A stretch of 64,000 nucleotides of DNA from Polytrichum commune. Taxonomy: Eukaryota > Streptophyta > Polytrichopsida > Polytrichales > Polytrichaceae. Each line of letters opens with the position of its first letter. Position 1 is the first letter of the stretch. Of this stretch, positions 46,182 through 57,771 are shown piece after piece. Both the position numbers and the translations under genes were made by a program. The notes beneath the pieces were generated by a model. The model was given only the letters and a program-made list of their open reading frames with translations. It was not told the DNA's origin and searched no databases. Location of the stretch: assembly GCA_950295325.1 (NCBI GenBank), contig OX485807.1, positions 28,987,666-29,051,665 on the forward strand, in the 5' to 3' direction.

Positions 46182-48261
46182 ACTACCTCAAATAATTAGG
46201 TTTGTGCACTAAATTCATCTTCACATAATTGTTCTCCGTAGATTTGCACATTCACAAAGTACTGCATTTTATAAAATGAACAAAGTAGATGAAAGAAAAT
46301 TGGAGTGGAAAGATTAAAGCGACATTAAGCATTGAAAACATTTCATTCAAATCATCAACAATGATGCTTTGTTTGCAACTTTTTTTCACATATACATAAT
46401 CATCTTGACACATATCAAAATAGACCACAAAAAAAGAGTAATATATATTGCATTTCCCCTTAATTACTTAAGTTTAATGCATTGAAATTTATATTTATAA
46501 ATATGAGTTCACTTGCTTTGTAGACATGTGAACCACTTGACACTAAGGGATATTCTTAAAGGAACTATGAAGTATTGCGCATACTCATGAGAAATTCCAC
46601 ATATTCATTTACTATTATTGAAAAATGCTTAGTATGTGCTCAAAATGAACTTCCAATATCCTAAACGTTTCTAACATTTTGAGAGTTCTTACTTTCAAAC
46701 ACTAAATAATACCCTATATTATATTGAATTGCTTACTATAGTGGAATGTTAGTTAGCTCCCCGGCGTGTGAAGGTCTTGGACACTACGTAAAAGTCCATA
46801 TCTTGTAGAGTAATGTGTGGGTCTTCTATAGTGTATGCCATATCAAATAAAGCTACTCAAAGTAGAAACAAATGCTAAAAAGAATGAAGCCCACACCGAA
46901 TAGAAGAAATTCATTTGTATATGAGACTATAGTAGAAGCACCTATTCCCAATCGGGGACCCCATCGGTAATCTATAGGGTACTAGATTTTTGATTGGGGT
47001 GGTGTTGATTTTCCATCATATTGGGACTGAACTTTGATAAGGCCATAACTAATAGTGTCATGACACATATCATGGTTTTGAGTGTTAAAGTAAGGAGGAA
47101 CGAGCGGTTAAAATGAGTAGTCATGGGCAACTGTACACATTGGTAATGTGTTCGGGCCAACTTTTGGCTTCCAAAATTCATAGTAATTTCAATTCAAGGA
47201 ATAAAATTACCAAAAATTTTGCAGTTCCCCTTATTTCTATCTACCTGCACGAGAAATATATTTGCATTGCCTTATACTTCTTACATCTAGCAAAGAATCT
47301 TTTAAGTGATCGGTTATGGGCGCTTCTACTCTACATTACTTTGAATCTCATTGCCACATGCTACATCTTAGTGCATGGTACAATCCTCCCTCTTTAATAT
47401 GACATATTTGGGAAATGAGAAAACTGCCTTATTATCGAGGTGTCACATATTCAATAATATGACAAACTGGACCTCTTTGTCATAATAATGAGGTATTTCA
47501 TGAAAACACACAATAGATATTTTGCCACATATACAAATATATATTCTTTCAAATGTCTTTACATGTATGAAAACTTCTCTCATGAAATCTATGAAAATGT
47601 TTGTCGGACAAACATTATGGGATACAAAATTCAGGGAGGGGGGGGGGGAGTAGGACAATCATTTTGGGATGGAGGGAGTAGTACTTAACAAACAAAAGCC
47701 AAACAATAACCCTGCCCACGTGGACTACATGCTTCAATCTAACTAAATCGAGCCCCACCTACCACAAAGTAGGCATCAACCCTACCTCTATACCAGAGCG
47801 ACTCTTGAACATGGTAGGACCAACAGGCTCAATTTCACATCGGCTTATAAAGCTGAAGTTTATTTTGATTTTCTTTCACATGCACATAGTGGTGCAATAA
47901 AATCAATGTCATGTGAATATTTTTTGATGTATAGTAGAGAGTACAAATCGTCCAAAGCATGGATTCCAAAACGATTGTTGGTAAAAATGATTCGCACCAA
48001 ATAGTTCATTGAACGTAAGGACGTGGATACTATAACTAAAGCTTGAGGATCCGAGTCCAAAATAGTTGGGATCATTTCTATTGGACCCAACTTTTGGACT
48101 TGAATAGCCACTAGAATATCATTAGGGTCAGGCTCCATGCACGACGAGGAAGGACATCATGTTTTTAATGCCTACAACTAGTCCCCTCCACTATGGATCC
48201 CACCACTTTGTAAGCACTTTAAGGAATAAAGGATGGTAGTTCAACACACTTCAAAGTTATG
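46182..48261. other. No supported gene
   Basis: AT-rich. A poly-G run lies at 47637-47649. A minus-strand open frame at 47860-48138 (starting MEPDPNDILVAIQVQKLGP) has protein-like composition but no recognised family, and no splice partner was found. Confidence 0.35.
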
Positions 48262-48640
48262 CATATAGTAAGGTCCGATTCACACGGGTCCCAAGTCACT
48301 TGAGGTCAATCCGTGCAATCTTAGCCATCGAGAGCATTGAAGTTGGGACTTACTATTTCACATGTGTTTTTAAGTTTTAAGTTCCAAGTATGACATGGAT
48401 GCCTACATGGCAACAATTTGTAAAGGTGAGGTTTGGGACTTGTGTTGAGAGCTGGGTCGAGCAAAAAGCTAGACCCAACTCTCAACAAAAGTCCCCCAAA
48501 TATTTTTGCATAGAATAATTAATATCCAACTTTAATAACAATTCGCCATTTAATGGTTTCTTGAGGCTCGAAAGTTGGGAATTCGCCTCCATGTTGGGAC
48601 TTACTAACATGAGTGGCACTTGGGCCCCCATGTGACTTTC
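48262..48640 (-). mobile_element. F7 MITE, copy 2
   Basis: It starts after TAA (48269-48271) with GGTCCGATTCACACGGGTCC and parallels 40030-40353 in inverse orientation. The right end, with CACTCATG and a GGGCCC core, matches the split fragment at 35609. Confidence 0.7.
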
Positions 48641-48986
48641 ATCATCAACAATGAACGAGAAGAACCGGCTGCTAGTTACAGGTGAACCAGTTGAGTTTGC
48701 GAATAACTAGTTGAAGTTCAAGACTTCAAGAAAATTACGCATCATTTTAAAGGAATATATGAAATATACCCCAATTTAATGAAAACAAATTGAAAGATGA
48801 CAATATGTAACCGCTTGGACTTGGAAACACTAGGATTTCAACCGATCATGCCCCAAAATCTTCCCGGACACTAATTGTCAGCATGAAGCACCATATACCT
48901 AACTACCACCTAATTGACAAGTGCAGTTGACTTAAAAACCGGAAAAAAATTATTGAGTTTCATTGGATGTGTCCAAGAGCTTCAAA

Positions 48987-48990
<4 letters not shown>

Positions 48991-49058
<68 letters not shown>
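48991..49058. repeat. (TA)n(GA)n compound microsatellite
   Basis: About 17 TA units pass directly into about 17 GA units. Confidence 0.95.
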
Positions 49059-49061
<3 letters not shown>

Positions 49062-49162
49062 TTCCCATTACTAGGAGTAACTTAATTGAATATTTTCTAC
49101 AGTCTTCTTTTCTTTCTTTGCCATCTACACCAGGAGGTACACCAATATGGATTTTTAAAAAT

Positions 49163-49188
49163 TTATTATTATTATTATTATTATTATT
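49163..49188. repeat. (TTA)n microsatellite
   Basis: About 8-9 trinucleotide units. Confidence 0.9.
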
Positions 49189-49699
49189 TTGTGAGACAGA
49201 AGGCCAACAAAGCCAATGCCAGATGAATTAAAACCAAGCACAAAACGCGCCCTCACCAAGGGGAGGCAACACCAATTTGGATATAAGGTTGAGGCATTCA
49301 TAGTTGACAGGGTCCATTCAACCATTTACTAGAGTCATGTAATGCCGACATGAATGAGATCTATATTTTTACGCGAACCGAGTCAAAGTTTATGTGGTGG
49401 AGGTTGGTGATTCATTACTCTCACAAGACTTCCAACAACTGTCGTAGTCAAGAATTAACATTTAGATGAGCAGTTAAAGGTTAATCTATAGATGGATTGT
49501 GTGTCATGCTGAGCTTTACTGCTTCAAAAATTGGAGCAATTCTCATATTCATGAATAAATTAAAATAAGATTGCATTCTTCTTAGAATATGTTTCTCTTT
49601 CCAAGAAATATAATTTCTTGATGTTACTCTTCCTAAATAGATGCAAACTCTCTTATTTTATCGGTTAAAGATGCCTCAACCTTGATCATTTTGGGTTTT

Positions 49700-49950
49700 T
49701 TTGGGAAAGGGCACTAAATGTACTCAAGTTTTTGTCTCCTAATTATTGGAAATGAGTCAACCTATGTTGGGAATATGGGTTGGGAGAGAGTCTCGACTTT
49801 GAAATTTTATAGTAATTTCAAAACATGGAAATAAATTGTGATTTTTTTGTTGTTAAAAGTTGTGATATCAATTCTAGACCTATGAGAAATCACCTCATTA
49901 TCACACATGTACTACACTTATGCAAAATTGCTTAAGTTACCAATATTAGG
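49700..49950 (+). repeat. Dispersed repeat shared with 22675-22960
   Basis: Same block order as the first copy, ending ATCACACATGTACTACACTT then ATGC. Confidence 0.6.
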
Positions 49951-49971
49951 TTTGTTTACTCTAGGGTGCTG

Positions 49972-50052
49972 CACATCTACAATAAATTGTCCTATTAGTG
50001 TGGGTTACCATTTGGAGTTATGTGCTACTATATATTGTGCAACATGTGAGGA
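49972..50052 (+). mobile_element. F5 MITE single-arm fragment
   Basis: TTGTCCTATTAGTGTGGGTT then ACCATTTGGAGTTATG matches one arm of the 15207 fold-back. It begins directly after the dispersed repeat. Confidence 0.6.
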
Positions 50053-50839
50053 TAGTGAGTGTTATGTACCATCAAGTGTTTTCTAGAGTGTCCACTAGTG
50101 TTATGCATTTTATATATATATATATATATATATAACTTCATTTTTTCTTTTCCCCTTTGGACTACAATGGTGGGGTCACAATCTTGGCATAAGGTGATTT
50201 CAAGGAATTGTAGGCTCAAGTTTTGGTGGTATAATGTGAGGTTTTCTTTGGGGAGGTGGTGATGATGATTAGGATGTAAGGTTTGAGTATGGTGAGGCAT
50301 TGGCATCTTTGTGGTACAATCATATAGGGCTTGTATTCTCTTGGTTGGCTCCAAAATGGTTGTTTACATTCATTAGCATTGGGAGAGGAGAAGCTTATGT
50401 ACTTGCCTTAGTGCTTTGTCGTGTTTGGTTGTTCATATGTTCAAGGCAAATTTGGTGCATGTGCATAGGAGGTGGAGATATTTGTTGGCTTTTTGTAGTG
50501 GGTAGAGGTTGCGAAGGTTGAAGAGGGGGGAGGGAATTTGGTGAGCCAGAAAGAGTGTTCTCTTTGATTGCCAATGTATTGGTTGTATCACAATATGAGG
50601 GTGTGTGATTTGTGCATTTGTGCATTGGGGTATCAATCATAAGTAGTTGAAGATAGGGTTGTGAAGGACTGTATTATTGAGCCATTTTGCTACGTATGAG
50701 TATCGGGGTAATATTGTGGTTGTAATTGGTGGGAGTATTCCTTATGTCTGAAAGGTTTGATGTGCATAATGAGTGTGTTGTGGAGGTGTTTTGGGGTGGT
50801 AGAAGGGATAGTATGCACTGTATGCATATGGGGAGCTAG
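50053..50839. other. G/T-rich stretch without supported gene
   Basis: A (TA)n tract lies at 50110-50134. The remaining plus strand is G/T-rich, with short open frames on both strands and no recognised domains. Confidence 0.4.
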
Positions 50840-50983
50840 TGCATACAATTAGTGCCAAAATTTGCACACAATCATGAATACTTGGTAATGACGCTGCCAA
50901 TAAAGTCACCAAGTTATGGCACTAATTGTATGCATTTTATTGACAACGTCGTTACCAAGTATTCATGATTGTGTGCAAATTTT
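50840..50983. other. Two interleaved inverted repeats (order A-B-A'-B')
   Basis: A is TGCATACAATTAGTGCC at 50840-50856, perfectly inverted at 50918-50934. B spans 37 bp (50857-50893, around CACACAATCATGAATACTTGG) and is inverted at 50947-50983 with one mismatch. The order A, B, A', B' is a pseudoknot topology: both pairs cannot form as simple nested hairpins. Confidence 0.92.
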
Positions 50984-51307
50984 CTATAGGTTGAGGGGGC
51001 TAGTCAAAATAGTAGGAGGGAGGGGGGATGGGGTGTGATTCCATTTCTTGAATATGTTGACCTTCATAATTATGGCCAATGGGGTAGGCTTTGTGCGAGG
51101 GGGAGTTCGGTATGTCTGTGGTAATATCATTTCAACAAGATCATACTAAAGGTCTTTGATGTCAATTCATCAAATCATCTAAATGTAGAACATCAAAGAT
51201 GCTTGTAAGAAACATTCATTGCATTTCCAATTTGCAATGCACGAGTTTACCACTCATAGGAGAGAAAGCTTTCGACCTTTTCACTATTACCATGTGGAAT
51301 AGTAAAA
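50984..51307. other. Left flank of the chromovirus
   Basis: No recognised feature. A G-rich stretch lies near 51020-51040. Confidence 0.4.
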
Positions 51308-51905
51308 TCATGAATGCACATGAGACACTAGTATTGAGAACTTTTTGTTGCTATGAGCTCAAACCACCCAACCATAAGAGAGAAACAATAATATCATCCT
51401 ATCTCCTCCCATTATCTTTCTCTTTTACCCAAAGGCACTCCTAGTCTTATCCATCTTTATCCACAATATCCAAGAGATCTTTTTAGTGGCATCAAGTCTC
51501 ACCAAATGTAGATTGAAGGTTCTTTATCTAAATGCTTAGATCATTTCACCATATGATAAATTCCTATATTTTGGCTCAATCATAATCCTATAGTTGGAAT
51601 TTTCTAATTCCAACTAGATTTGTTCATCCATTCTTCTAGTTGGAATTGTTTAATTCCCACACAAAGATCTTCAAGAAGGAGGTTTTTAGCCCCCGATTGG
51701 GGATGTCTAACTCCAACGCAAAGATCTTCTATTGGGAGTTGTCTAACTCTCGTGCACCATTATTTCTTGGACTGTCTGACCTGATTATTTCTTTGGAGTT
51801 GTATGACTCCAAACACCATATGCTCACATGTTAAGTACATCAAAGTATGCATAGTCCCTATTTCTTGCACAATCAAACATTCTATTTTTTAATCCAAGCA
51901 TATCG
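51308..51905 (-). mobile_element. Chromovirus 3' LTR (left copy)
   Basis: It matches the right LTR (57217-59542) along its length: GACACTAGTATTGAGAACTT, AAAGGCACTCxTAGTCTTAT, TAGTTGGAATTGTxTAATTC and AAAGATCTTC. On the element's own strand the LTR begins CGATATGCTTGGATT, where the right copy has TGATATACATGGATT, so the initial T has mutated. A polypurine tract (minus strand AAAGGAGGAA, 51912-51921) stands just before it, as expected. The far end (about 51308) is approximate. Confidence 0.85.
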
Positions 51906-51954
51906 CAAATATTCCTCCTTTAAATCGTGTCATTGCTCTCAATGACAAATGTAG

Positions 51955-52045
51955 AAAAATCTCTTATGAAGTCAACATCTTGTTCCCAAGTAGCTTCATC
52001 TTCCAAATAGTCTTTCCATTTCACCAAAAATCTTCAAAAATATGT
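51955..52045 (-). other. Chromodomain coding block
   Basis: The minus strand reads FLVKWKDYLEDEATWEQ and then DFIRDF. The KWK and the aromatic W of the EATWE motif are the conserved core of chromodomains at the integrase C-terminus of plant chromoviruses, where they bias insertion toward particular chromatin. Confidence 0.85.
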
Positions 52046-52099
52046 ATTCCGCATATGTTGTGTATTCACCTACAAGATTTCCTCTAGCTTTCCTAACAT

Positions 52100-52370
52100 G
52101 TTTCCCTTAGGTTAGGATATGATACACATTCTCTTAATCACCTCACATGAAAAACATTATGTATCTTCTAGTCCTCTGGCAATTTCAATGCATACGTAAC
52201 TGGTCCAATCCTCCTAACATTATCAAGTGCACCACAAAATTTGGGAGACAACTTCTTTGACTTTCCCAACGTCAATCTAGACTTTTGAGGCATGACCTTC
52301 AAAAAAACATTATCCACTCACCTCAAATCCTCGAAAACTTTTCTTATACACATAGTGTTTGGTCTATTCA
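52100..52370 (-). other. Integrase C-terminal (GPF/Y-like) block
   Basis: The minus strand reads SRLTLGKSKKLSPKFCG, then RIGPVTYALKLPE and KIHNVFHV. This is the typical passage between integrase core and chromodomain. One stop lies after LPED. Confidence 0.8.
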
Positions 52371-52372
52371 TG

Positions 52373-53105
52373 GGGAGTGGATTCTTCATACCATGTACGA
52401 ACTAACTTGAGTGTAAAAAGAGATATTCCTTGAGGTATTAGCGTACATAGTATACATAAGGGGGATACATTGATTTTTATTTCTAGTATGTACATCTAAA
52501 AAGACTATTAAGGTATATGAGGTAAAGGTAGATGTACACAAGCAGCCCCTCAGGTTTAGAGAAAAACTTGACAATAATTGTGTGTAACTTTCATCCAATT
52601 CATGTTTTCATCCATTGTTGTCATACGGTAATAGTCCTCAATGATTATCATGTTCATTGTTGTTAGGGTTTGCAAATTGGGTTCTTGGTGTTTACAAAAA
52701 TGCTCATGGCTCCCATGAGTTTTTCTCTCCATATTGTGGCTAAGCTATTATGCTTGTGTCTTTGTTTGTTTGATGCAATTGTGAGTTATATGCTATGGAT
52801 GATAATTGATTTTATAATTTTCTCACAAAAAAATGAAAGTGGATTTAAATTGTACTAAGGGCCTATTTCAAATCATGATTTGCATTATATATATGCAGTG
52901 GAGGCATTTATCACATTCAATTGAAAATCTTAGTGTAGATGTGTGTATATATATATATATATATATACACATTCTCTAGCCTGCAATTAGTACACATACA
53001 TATTTTTTCTTTATTAACTTTTTGTATATAGGTGGTTTAATTTAATAATGACCCACGTAGGTCAGTTAGGTTTAAAATGAATAGTCCAGCCCACATGAAT
53101 CTATC
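52373..53105 (+). mobile_element. F3 MITE nested in the chromovirus integrase
   Basis: The ends GGGGAGTGGATTCTTCAT and inverted ATGAATAGTCCAGCCCAC, with the body parallel to 21573-22279. Integrase blocks lie on both sides, so the MITE inserted after the retrotransposon. A (TA)n tract at 52945-52967 has grown inside it. Confidence 0.85.
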
Positions 53106-53109
53106 TTGA

Positions 53110-53900
53110 GCACTCTTCATACCCAATTTATTATATTCAATGAATTTATTCATTTCTCGATTAATTAACTTTTTTAAAAACTTTGAGTTAGGGTTGAAAT
53201 AGTCATTGAAGTCTTACAATCTTGTCCATGTAAAGCAAAGAATTGACTCCAACTAATAATGCTATGCAACCTTTGGTTATATGTGAATCGACATAGATAT
53301 AACAACTTGTCCCAAGATTGTTACATTTTCCCAACATGCATTCGAAGCATGTCGCCAATGGTTATGTTCGTGTGTTTAGTTTGACCATTTGTCTTAAGGT
53401 GATAAGTAGTACTGAGTTTAATTTTGGTTTCACACAATCTTGAAGAGTGTGGTCCAATATTCACTAAAAAACTTAAGAATCCGATCACCAATAGTTTCTA
53501 ATGGCGATCCACGAATCTTAAAGACATTTTTATAAAAAGATTGACTATACCATAAGTGATCAATGTTGTCATTGTTGGTATAAAATGCACTATCTTTATT
53601 AATTGATAGACAATCACAAAGATGCTAGTATACCAAGATTGTATATTGAAAAGACTAATGTTAGAAATATTAAGTCATTCAAAATTTGAATTAAGAATCT
53701 TAAGTTGTTGCAACAACCCGGGATTCTTAATTTGCTTAATTTTAGATACTTGACAATATAAATATCGCTCAACATATTCTTGAATATCTCCCTTCATGCT
53801 TGACCAATAATAATGGCCTAGAATAGATATGTGTGTCTTTTGGAAACCTAGATGCCCTGCTATAGGAACATCATAATATTGAGCCTATAATTCTCAATTT
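53110..53900 (-). other. Integrase zinc-binding and core blocks
   Basis: The minus strand gives HDVPIAGHLGFQKTH (about 53873-53831) with the two histidines of the HHCC motif. YVERYLYCQ follows, with the first cysteine replaced by tyrosine. Further on, IFVIVYQLIKIVHFIPT and STTYHLKTNGQT mark the catalytic core. Stops separate the pieces. Confidence 0.85.
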
Positions 53901-53989
53901 TAAGAATACATGCTCTTGCATTATAATACGAAATGCCATCTCTTAGATCATAATATTTTAAATTGTTATATTTCTTCAATGAATTTGGA

Positions 53990-54240
53990 TTCTCATGATT
54001 GATTTTCAAACATTAATTTAAATTCATCATCACATGTATATTGAATTTTAACCTCACATATGCAAAAAAAAACTTGGCACATGAGATTGCATTTGCCATA
54101 GGTCGTATAGAGAATGCATTCGCTACAACATTTCTTCTTACCTTTGATAGATTTCATATCACATTTAAAATTTTGAAGTAACTCCATACATTTACATTGC
54201 TTTCTATTGAGGTTTGGTTTGATGGACAAATATCTCAAAT
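53990..54240 (-). other. RNase H C-terminal block
   Basis: The minus-strand frame contains MELLQNFKCDMKSIKGKKK, the end of Ty3/gypsy RNase H (leucine-rich segment followed by IKGK). It continues open for 81 codons. Confidence 0.75.
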
Positions 54241-54599
54241 ATTCAGGGCCAGTCTTAATCTTAAATTTTTGTTTCCAACAAAGAAGATCTTGACACCTTT
54301 AAAGTATGAATTACTCCGAACAATTATTTCTCATGGACATGATAATTAAATTCCACATGATGCAACTTGTGAGATTCACAAGCAAACATCATTTTTTCTT
54401 GCATTAGAATAACACCAATAGCTAGATCATTAGTATTACCACAGAAAACAATGCATCCCTTCAAATGATCCATGATTGTCTTCAAATGTAGAAGTTCAAG
54501 CATTTATTAGATTTAAAAAACTCGAATCACGATTAAAAGTCCAATTAACATAGTCAAATAACCCTCTCAATAGGGCAATAAAAAAAGCTGCACTATTTG

Positions 54600-55300
54600 A
54601 TAATTTCATAAACCTTCAATAATAGTTGGCAAGACCTAAGAAGCTTTAGACTTTGGTCTTATACCTAGATATCGCCAATTCAACAAAAAATTTGACCTTT
54701 CTAAAATTAACCAATATGCCCTTGTTTAAAATTACAGGCCCAAGATACTTAACAGTCAATGAGAGTAATTCATGCTTGCTTCGTTTGACTAAGTTTATTG
54801 GACCTTACAATATCAAATATTTGCCGATGATGTATTTTGTGTACCTCTATTGTTATAAAATATATCAAAATGTCATCCACAAAGACCAATATGAACTTAC
54901 CCAAATGTTTATAAAACACGGTATTCATCAAGATCATAAGTGCACTTTAAGTGTTTGTGAGTCAAAAAGCCACCATACAAATGCAATTATTTTAATATAA
55001 GATTTCTTCACTCGCATTTGATGGTAATCACTCATTACATCAACCTTTAAAAATAACTTCACACCATAAAGATTATCAAACAAATCATTTGTTGGTGGTA
55101 AATGATATTTATTTTTTATAGTTAATTTTTTTCAATCCATAGTACTCCATAGAAAATCTCAAAGACCCATTATTCTTTTTCTCAAAGAGGATTGGTGCAC
55201 TCCAATGAAACTTACTAAGTCGAATGTAACATTTGTTTAACAAACCCGTCAACTCATTTTTCCAATTGCTCATTTTAAGCTTTAAAAAAATGATATACAA
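54600..55300 (-). other. Reverse transcriptase blocks
   Basis: The minus strand starts with ELTGLLNKCYIRLSKFHWSA then PILFEKKNNGSLR (RT entry block). After a stop comes LFLKVDVMSDYHQMRVKK. In a shifted frame, FVDDILIY follows at 54860-54886, preserving the catalytic aspartate pair. KSFLGLANYY stands near 54630. Several frameshifts and stops make it non-functional. Confidence 0.88.
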
Positions 55301-56216
55301 TTCTTGATATATGGACTACATTAGTGACAAAATCTATAGCATGGTTGACTTCCTTTACTAGTGATAATTCAACTATTCATCAAGAAATATATCATTAAAT
55401 TTGTAAATGAATAACTTACTGTCAGTCAAAGCAACCTCCTATGTTTTGTCGATTTTGATTCTATCTTGCAATTCCATAACATGTGCCAAAAAGATGTCTT
55501 GACATTTCTTAATTGACATTTTCATGTGCAAATAAGAAAGCATAGGAACCTTTGGTAATGAACATTAACCTTTGATGGACAAGGATTTTCCATTTAAAAG
55601 TTTGTCATGTACTACACCTTCTTTGTGTGCAATGCGTGTGTTCAGTTGACAAGGCCTAACCGTTCCTAAGAGGACTTACTATTATGCTCCACTCCAAATC
55701 TCAAAGTCAGCTGAAGTGTTGACTCTTGAATGTTCATTGGCACCTTCAACACGCGATGGTTGATAGCACTAGATTTTTTTTCAATAGTAGTACAAAACAA
55801 ATTCTTATTGTAACTAGAGGAAGTCTCGATTTCCTAGCAAAATATACCAACAACATGTTATGCGTGCTTCTTGAATCAACCATAATCATGCATAGATGGG
55901 AAGAGCTTAAGTAGGCTTTAACCTAAATTTACCCTAGGTTCATGCTCTCCTTCCATATGCATCACGGTAGCAAAAACTTGGACCAAGCCACCTCCATCTC
56001 CAAAGTTGTCATTTGTCATTTCCTTCTCTTAGGGCACATAAAAGATCTATGTATAGGTTCATGGTATACAAAACAAAGTATTATGGTGGTGCTCCTTTTG
56101 TTATGTTTCGATTAATTAGCAATCTTACTACCTTCGCCATTCACGTAATCATTTCTAGGGAATTTAGAGTATGTACAAAAATCGACCTTGATGACTAGGT
56201 CCTATAGGCTTCTTTC

Positions 56217-56430
56217 CTAGTCAACTAGGCTTTGTTGCCCTATATTGTTCTCAAAGTTTGTAGCCAAATGATATGCTTCACTCAATAGGACAGGGGTGTA
56301 GGCTTTGACTTTAAACCCATTATAATCCTTCAGCACTCCCACAAAACTCCACTCAAAACTTATCTCCATCCTCGAAGGAAAGTAATCATAGTGTTCATCA
56401 AACTTAGATTTAAATTCTACAACATACATC
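56217..56430 (-). other. gag capsid block
   Basis: The minus-strand frame YVVEFKSKFDEHYDYFP to LSEAYHLATNFEN follows the retrotransposon gag pattern: a short helix with FxxLxxY-like spacing, a middle block and a final AxxxAxxxE helix. Zinc-knuckle residues were not located. Confidence 0.6.
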
Positions 56431-57198
56431 CCTCCATATTTTTACTTGTACATTTATGAATGCATTTGTGATTGGAAGTTGATTGGAAGGAATTTCTCGA
56501 GAAACGACTCCTTGAAATCATCACACCTTCTAATAGGACGTAATCCTTGTCCTTTGCAATTCATCTTAAATGTGTCGTACCAAACACGGGCTTTGTCGGT
56601 ATTAAAAAATAAAATGTCGCTCTTATTTTATCTTTCTTTGATTTTTTTTGAGAAAAGATCCTTGACGATGAATTAAAAAAAAACAAAGACTCTTCATGCA
56701 TGAAATTACACCTTCCAAAATTGGGTTTGATGTTGAATTTACTTGCATCACTCAGGAAATCAATGCCTCTTCTATTGTTCTTTCATCTACACGATCTGAA
56801 AGAAGAAACAAAATCGGTTAGAGTTGGTAGGAGACGGTATTAGGCTTGTCATTGGATGACGAAGATGATGAAGAAATTATTCTTGGACTAGTCGATGCGA
56901 TATGCTATGCCATTCATGGCTCCTAGCCGACCTTAATCTATGGCCACGATTATTTTACGGTGGCTAGGAGATTGCAAATACCTACTATAACTCCATACCA
57001 GAGTCGTAGATGGTCAATGTTTATCATTTTTGTTATGAGCATATAATCCTTATGCTTGATCACCATCAATGTGCCTTTCTCTATTTTATTGTTCCTAAGG
57101 AATCACCTCCTGCATCAATCCTATAATTTTTTGGCACTTCAAAGCTATAACCATGGTGGTTGTGGTGTCAACCATGATTTCTATAGCCTCAATTCAAT

Positions 57199-57215
57199 CT
57201 CTCGCTTTAATACCA
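57199..57215 (-). promoter_or_regulatory. Primer-binding site (initiator tRNA-Met type)
   Basis: The minus strand reads TGGTATTAAAGCGAGAG immediately inside the right LTR. It follows the TGGTATCAGAGC wording of plant initiator-Met-primed elements, with mutations. Confidence 0.75.
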
Positions 57216-57771
57216 AATTATCACGTCCATCTTTTACACAAGACACTAGTATTGAGAACTTTCAAACTTTTGATTGCCATAAGTTTGGACCACCCGACCA
57301 TAGGTGAGAAACAATAAGACCATCCTCTCTTTTCCCCCAAGCTCTCTCTTGAACCCAAAGGCACTCTTAGTCTTATCCATCTTTATCTATAGCATCTAAG
57401 AGATACTTTTAGAAGTCCCAAGTCTCACTAAATGTAGGTTGGAGTATCTTTTATATGCACATAGATCATTTCAATATATGATCCTTTCTTATCTTTTGGC
57501 TTAATCCCAATCCTCTAGCTGGAATTGTCTAATTCCAACTTCATGCATCCATCCATTCACCTTGTTGGAATTGTCTAAATCCCACTAGATCCATTCATCC
57601 ATTTTCATGGTTAGTATTGTCTAGTTCGAACTATATTCATTCATCCATTCTTCTAGTTGGAATTGTCTAATTCCAACACAAAGATCTTCCAGAAGGAGGT
57701 GTCTAACTCCAAGGCAAAGATCTTTTATCGGGAGGTGTCTAGCTCCTGTGCACAATTTCTCCATGGGTTGT

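Larger units (their letters stand above)
48641..49699. other. No gene; microsatellite-rich
   Basis: Contains the two microsatellites listed below. The plus-strand open frame at 48914-49228 runs through both of them and is not supported. Confidence 0.45.
51906..57216 (-). pseudogene. Ty3/gypsy chromovirus internal region, defective
   Basis: Read on the minus strand from right to left: gag (about 56430-56217), RT (55300-54600), RNase H (54240-53990), integrase (53900-53110), integrase C-terminal part (52370-52100) and chromodomain (52045-51955). The order gag-RT-RH-IN-chromodomain defines a Ty3/gypsy chromovirus. Many stops and frameshifts separate these blocks, so no polyprotein can be made. 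An F3 MITE (52373-53105) splits the integrase. The primer-binding site and polypurine tract are both recognisable. Plus-strand open frames here are antisense by-products. The protease was not located. Confidence 0.92.

Noticed and set aside
48914-49231. 105-codon plus-strand frame with YIYIYI and RERERE runs
   Set aside because: It is created by reading through TA and GA microsatellites.
54653-55000. 115-codon plus-strand open frame
   Set aside because: It is antisense to the reverse transcriptase blocks of the chromovirus.
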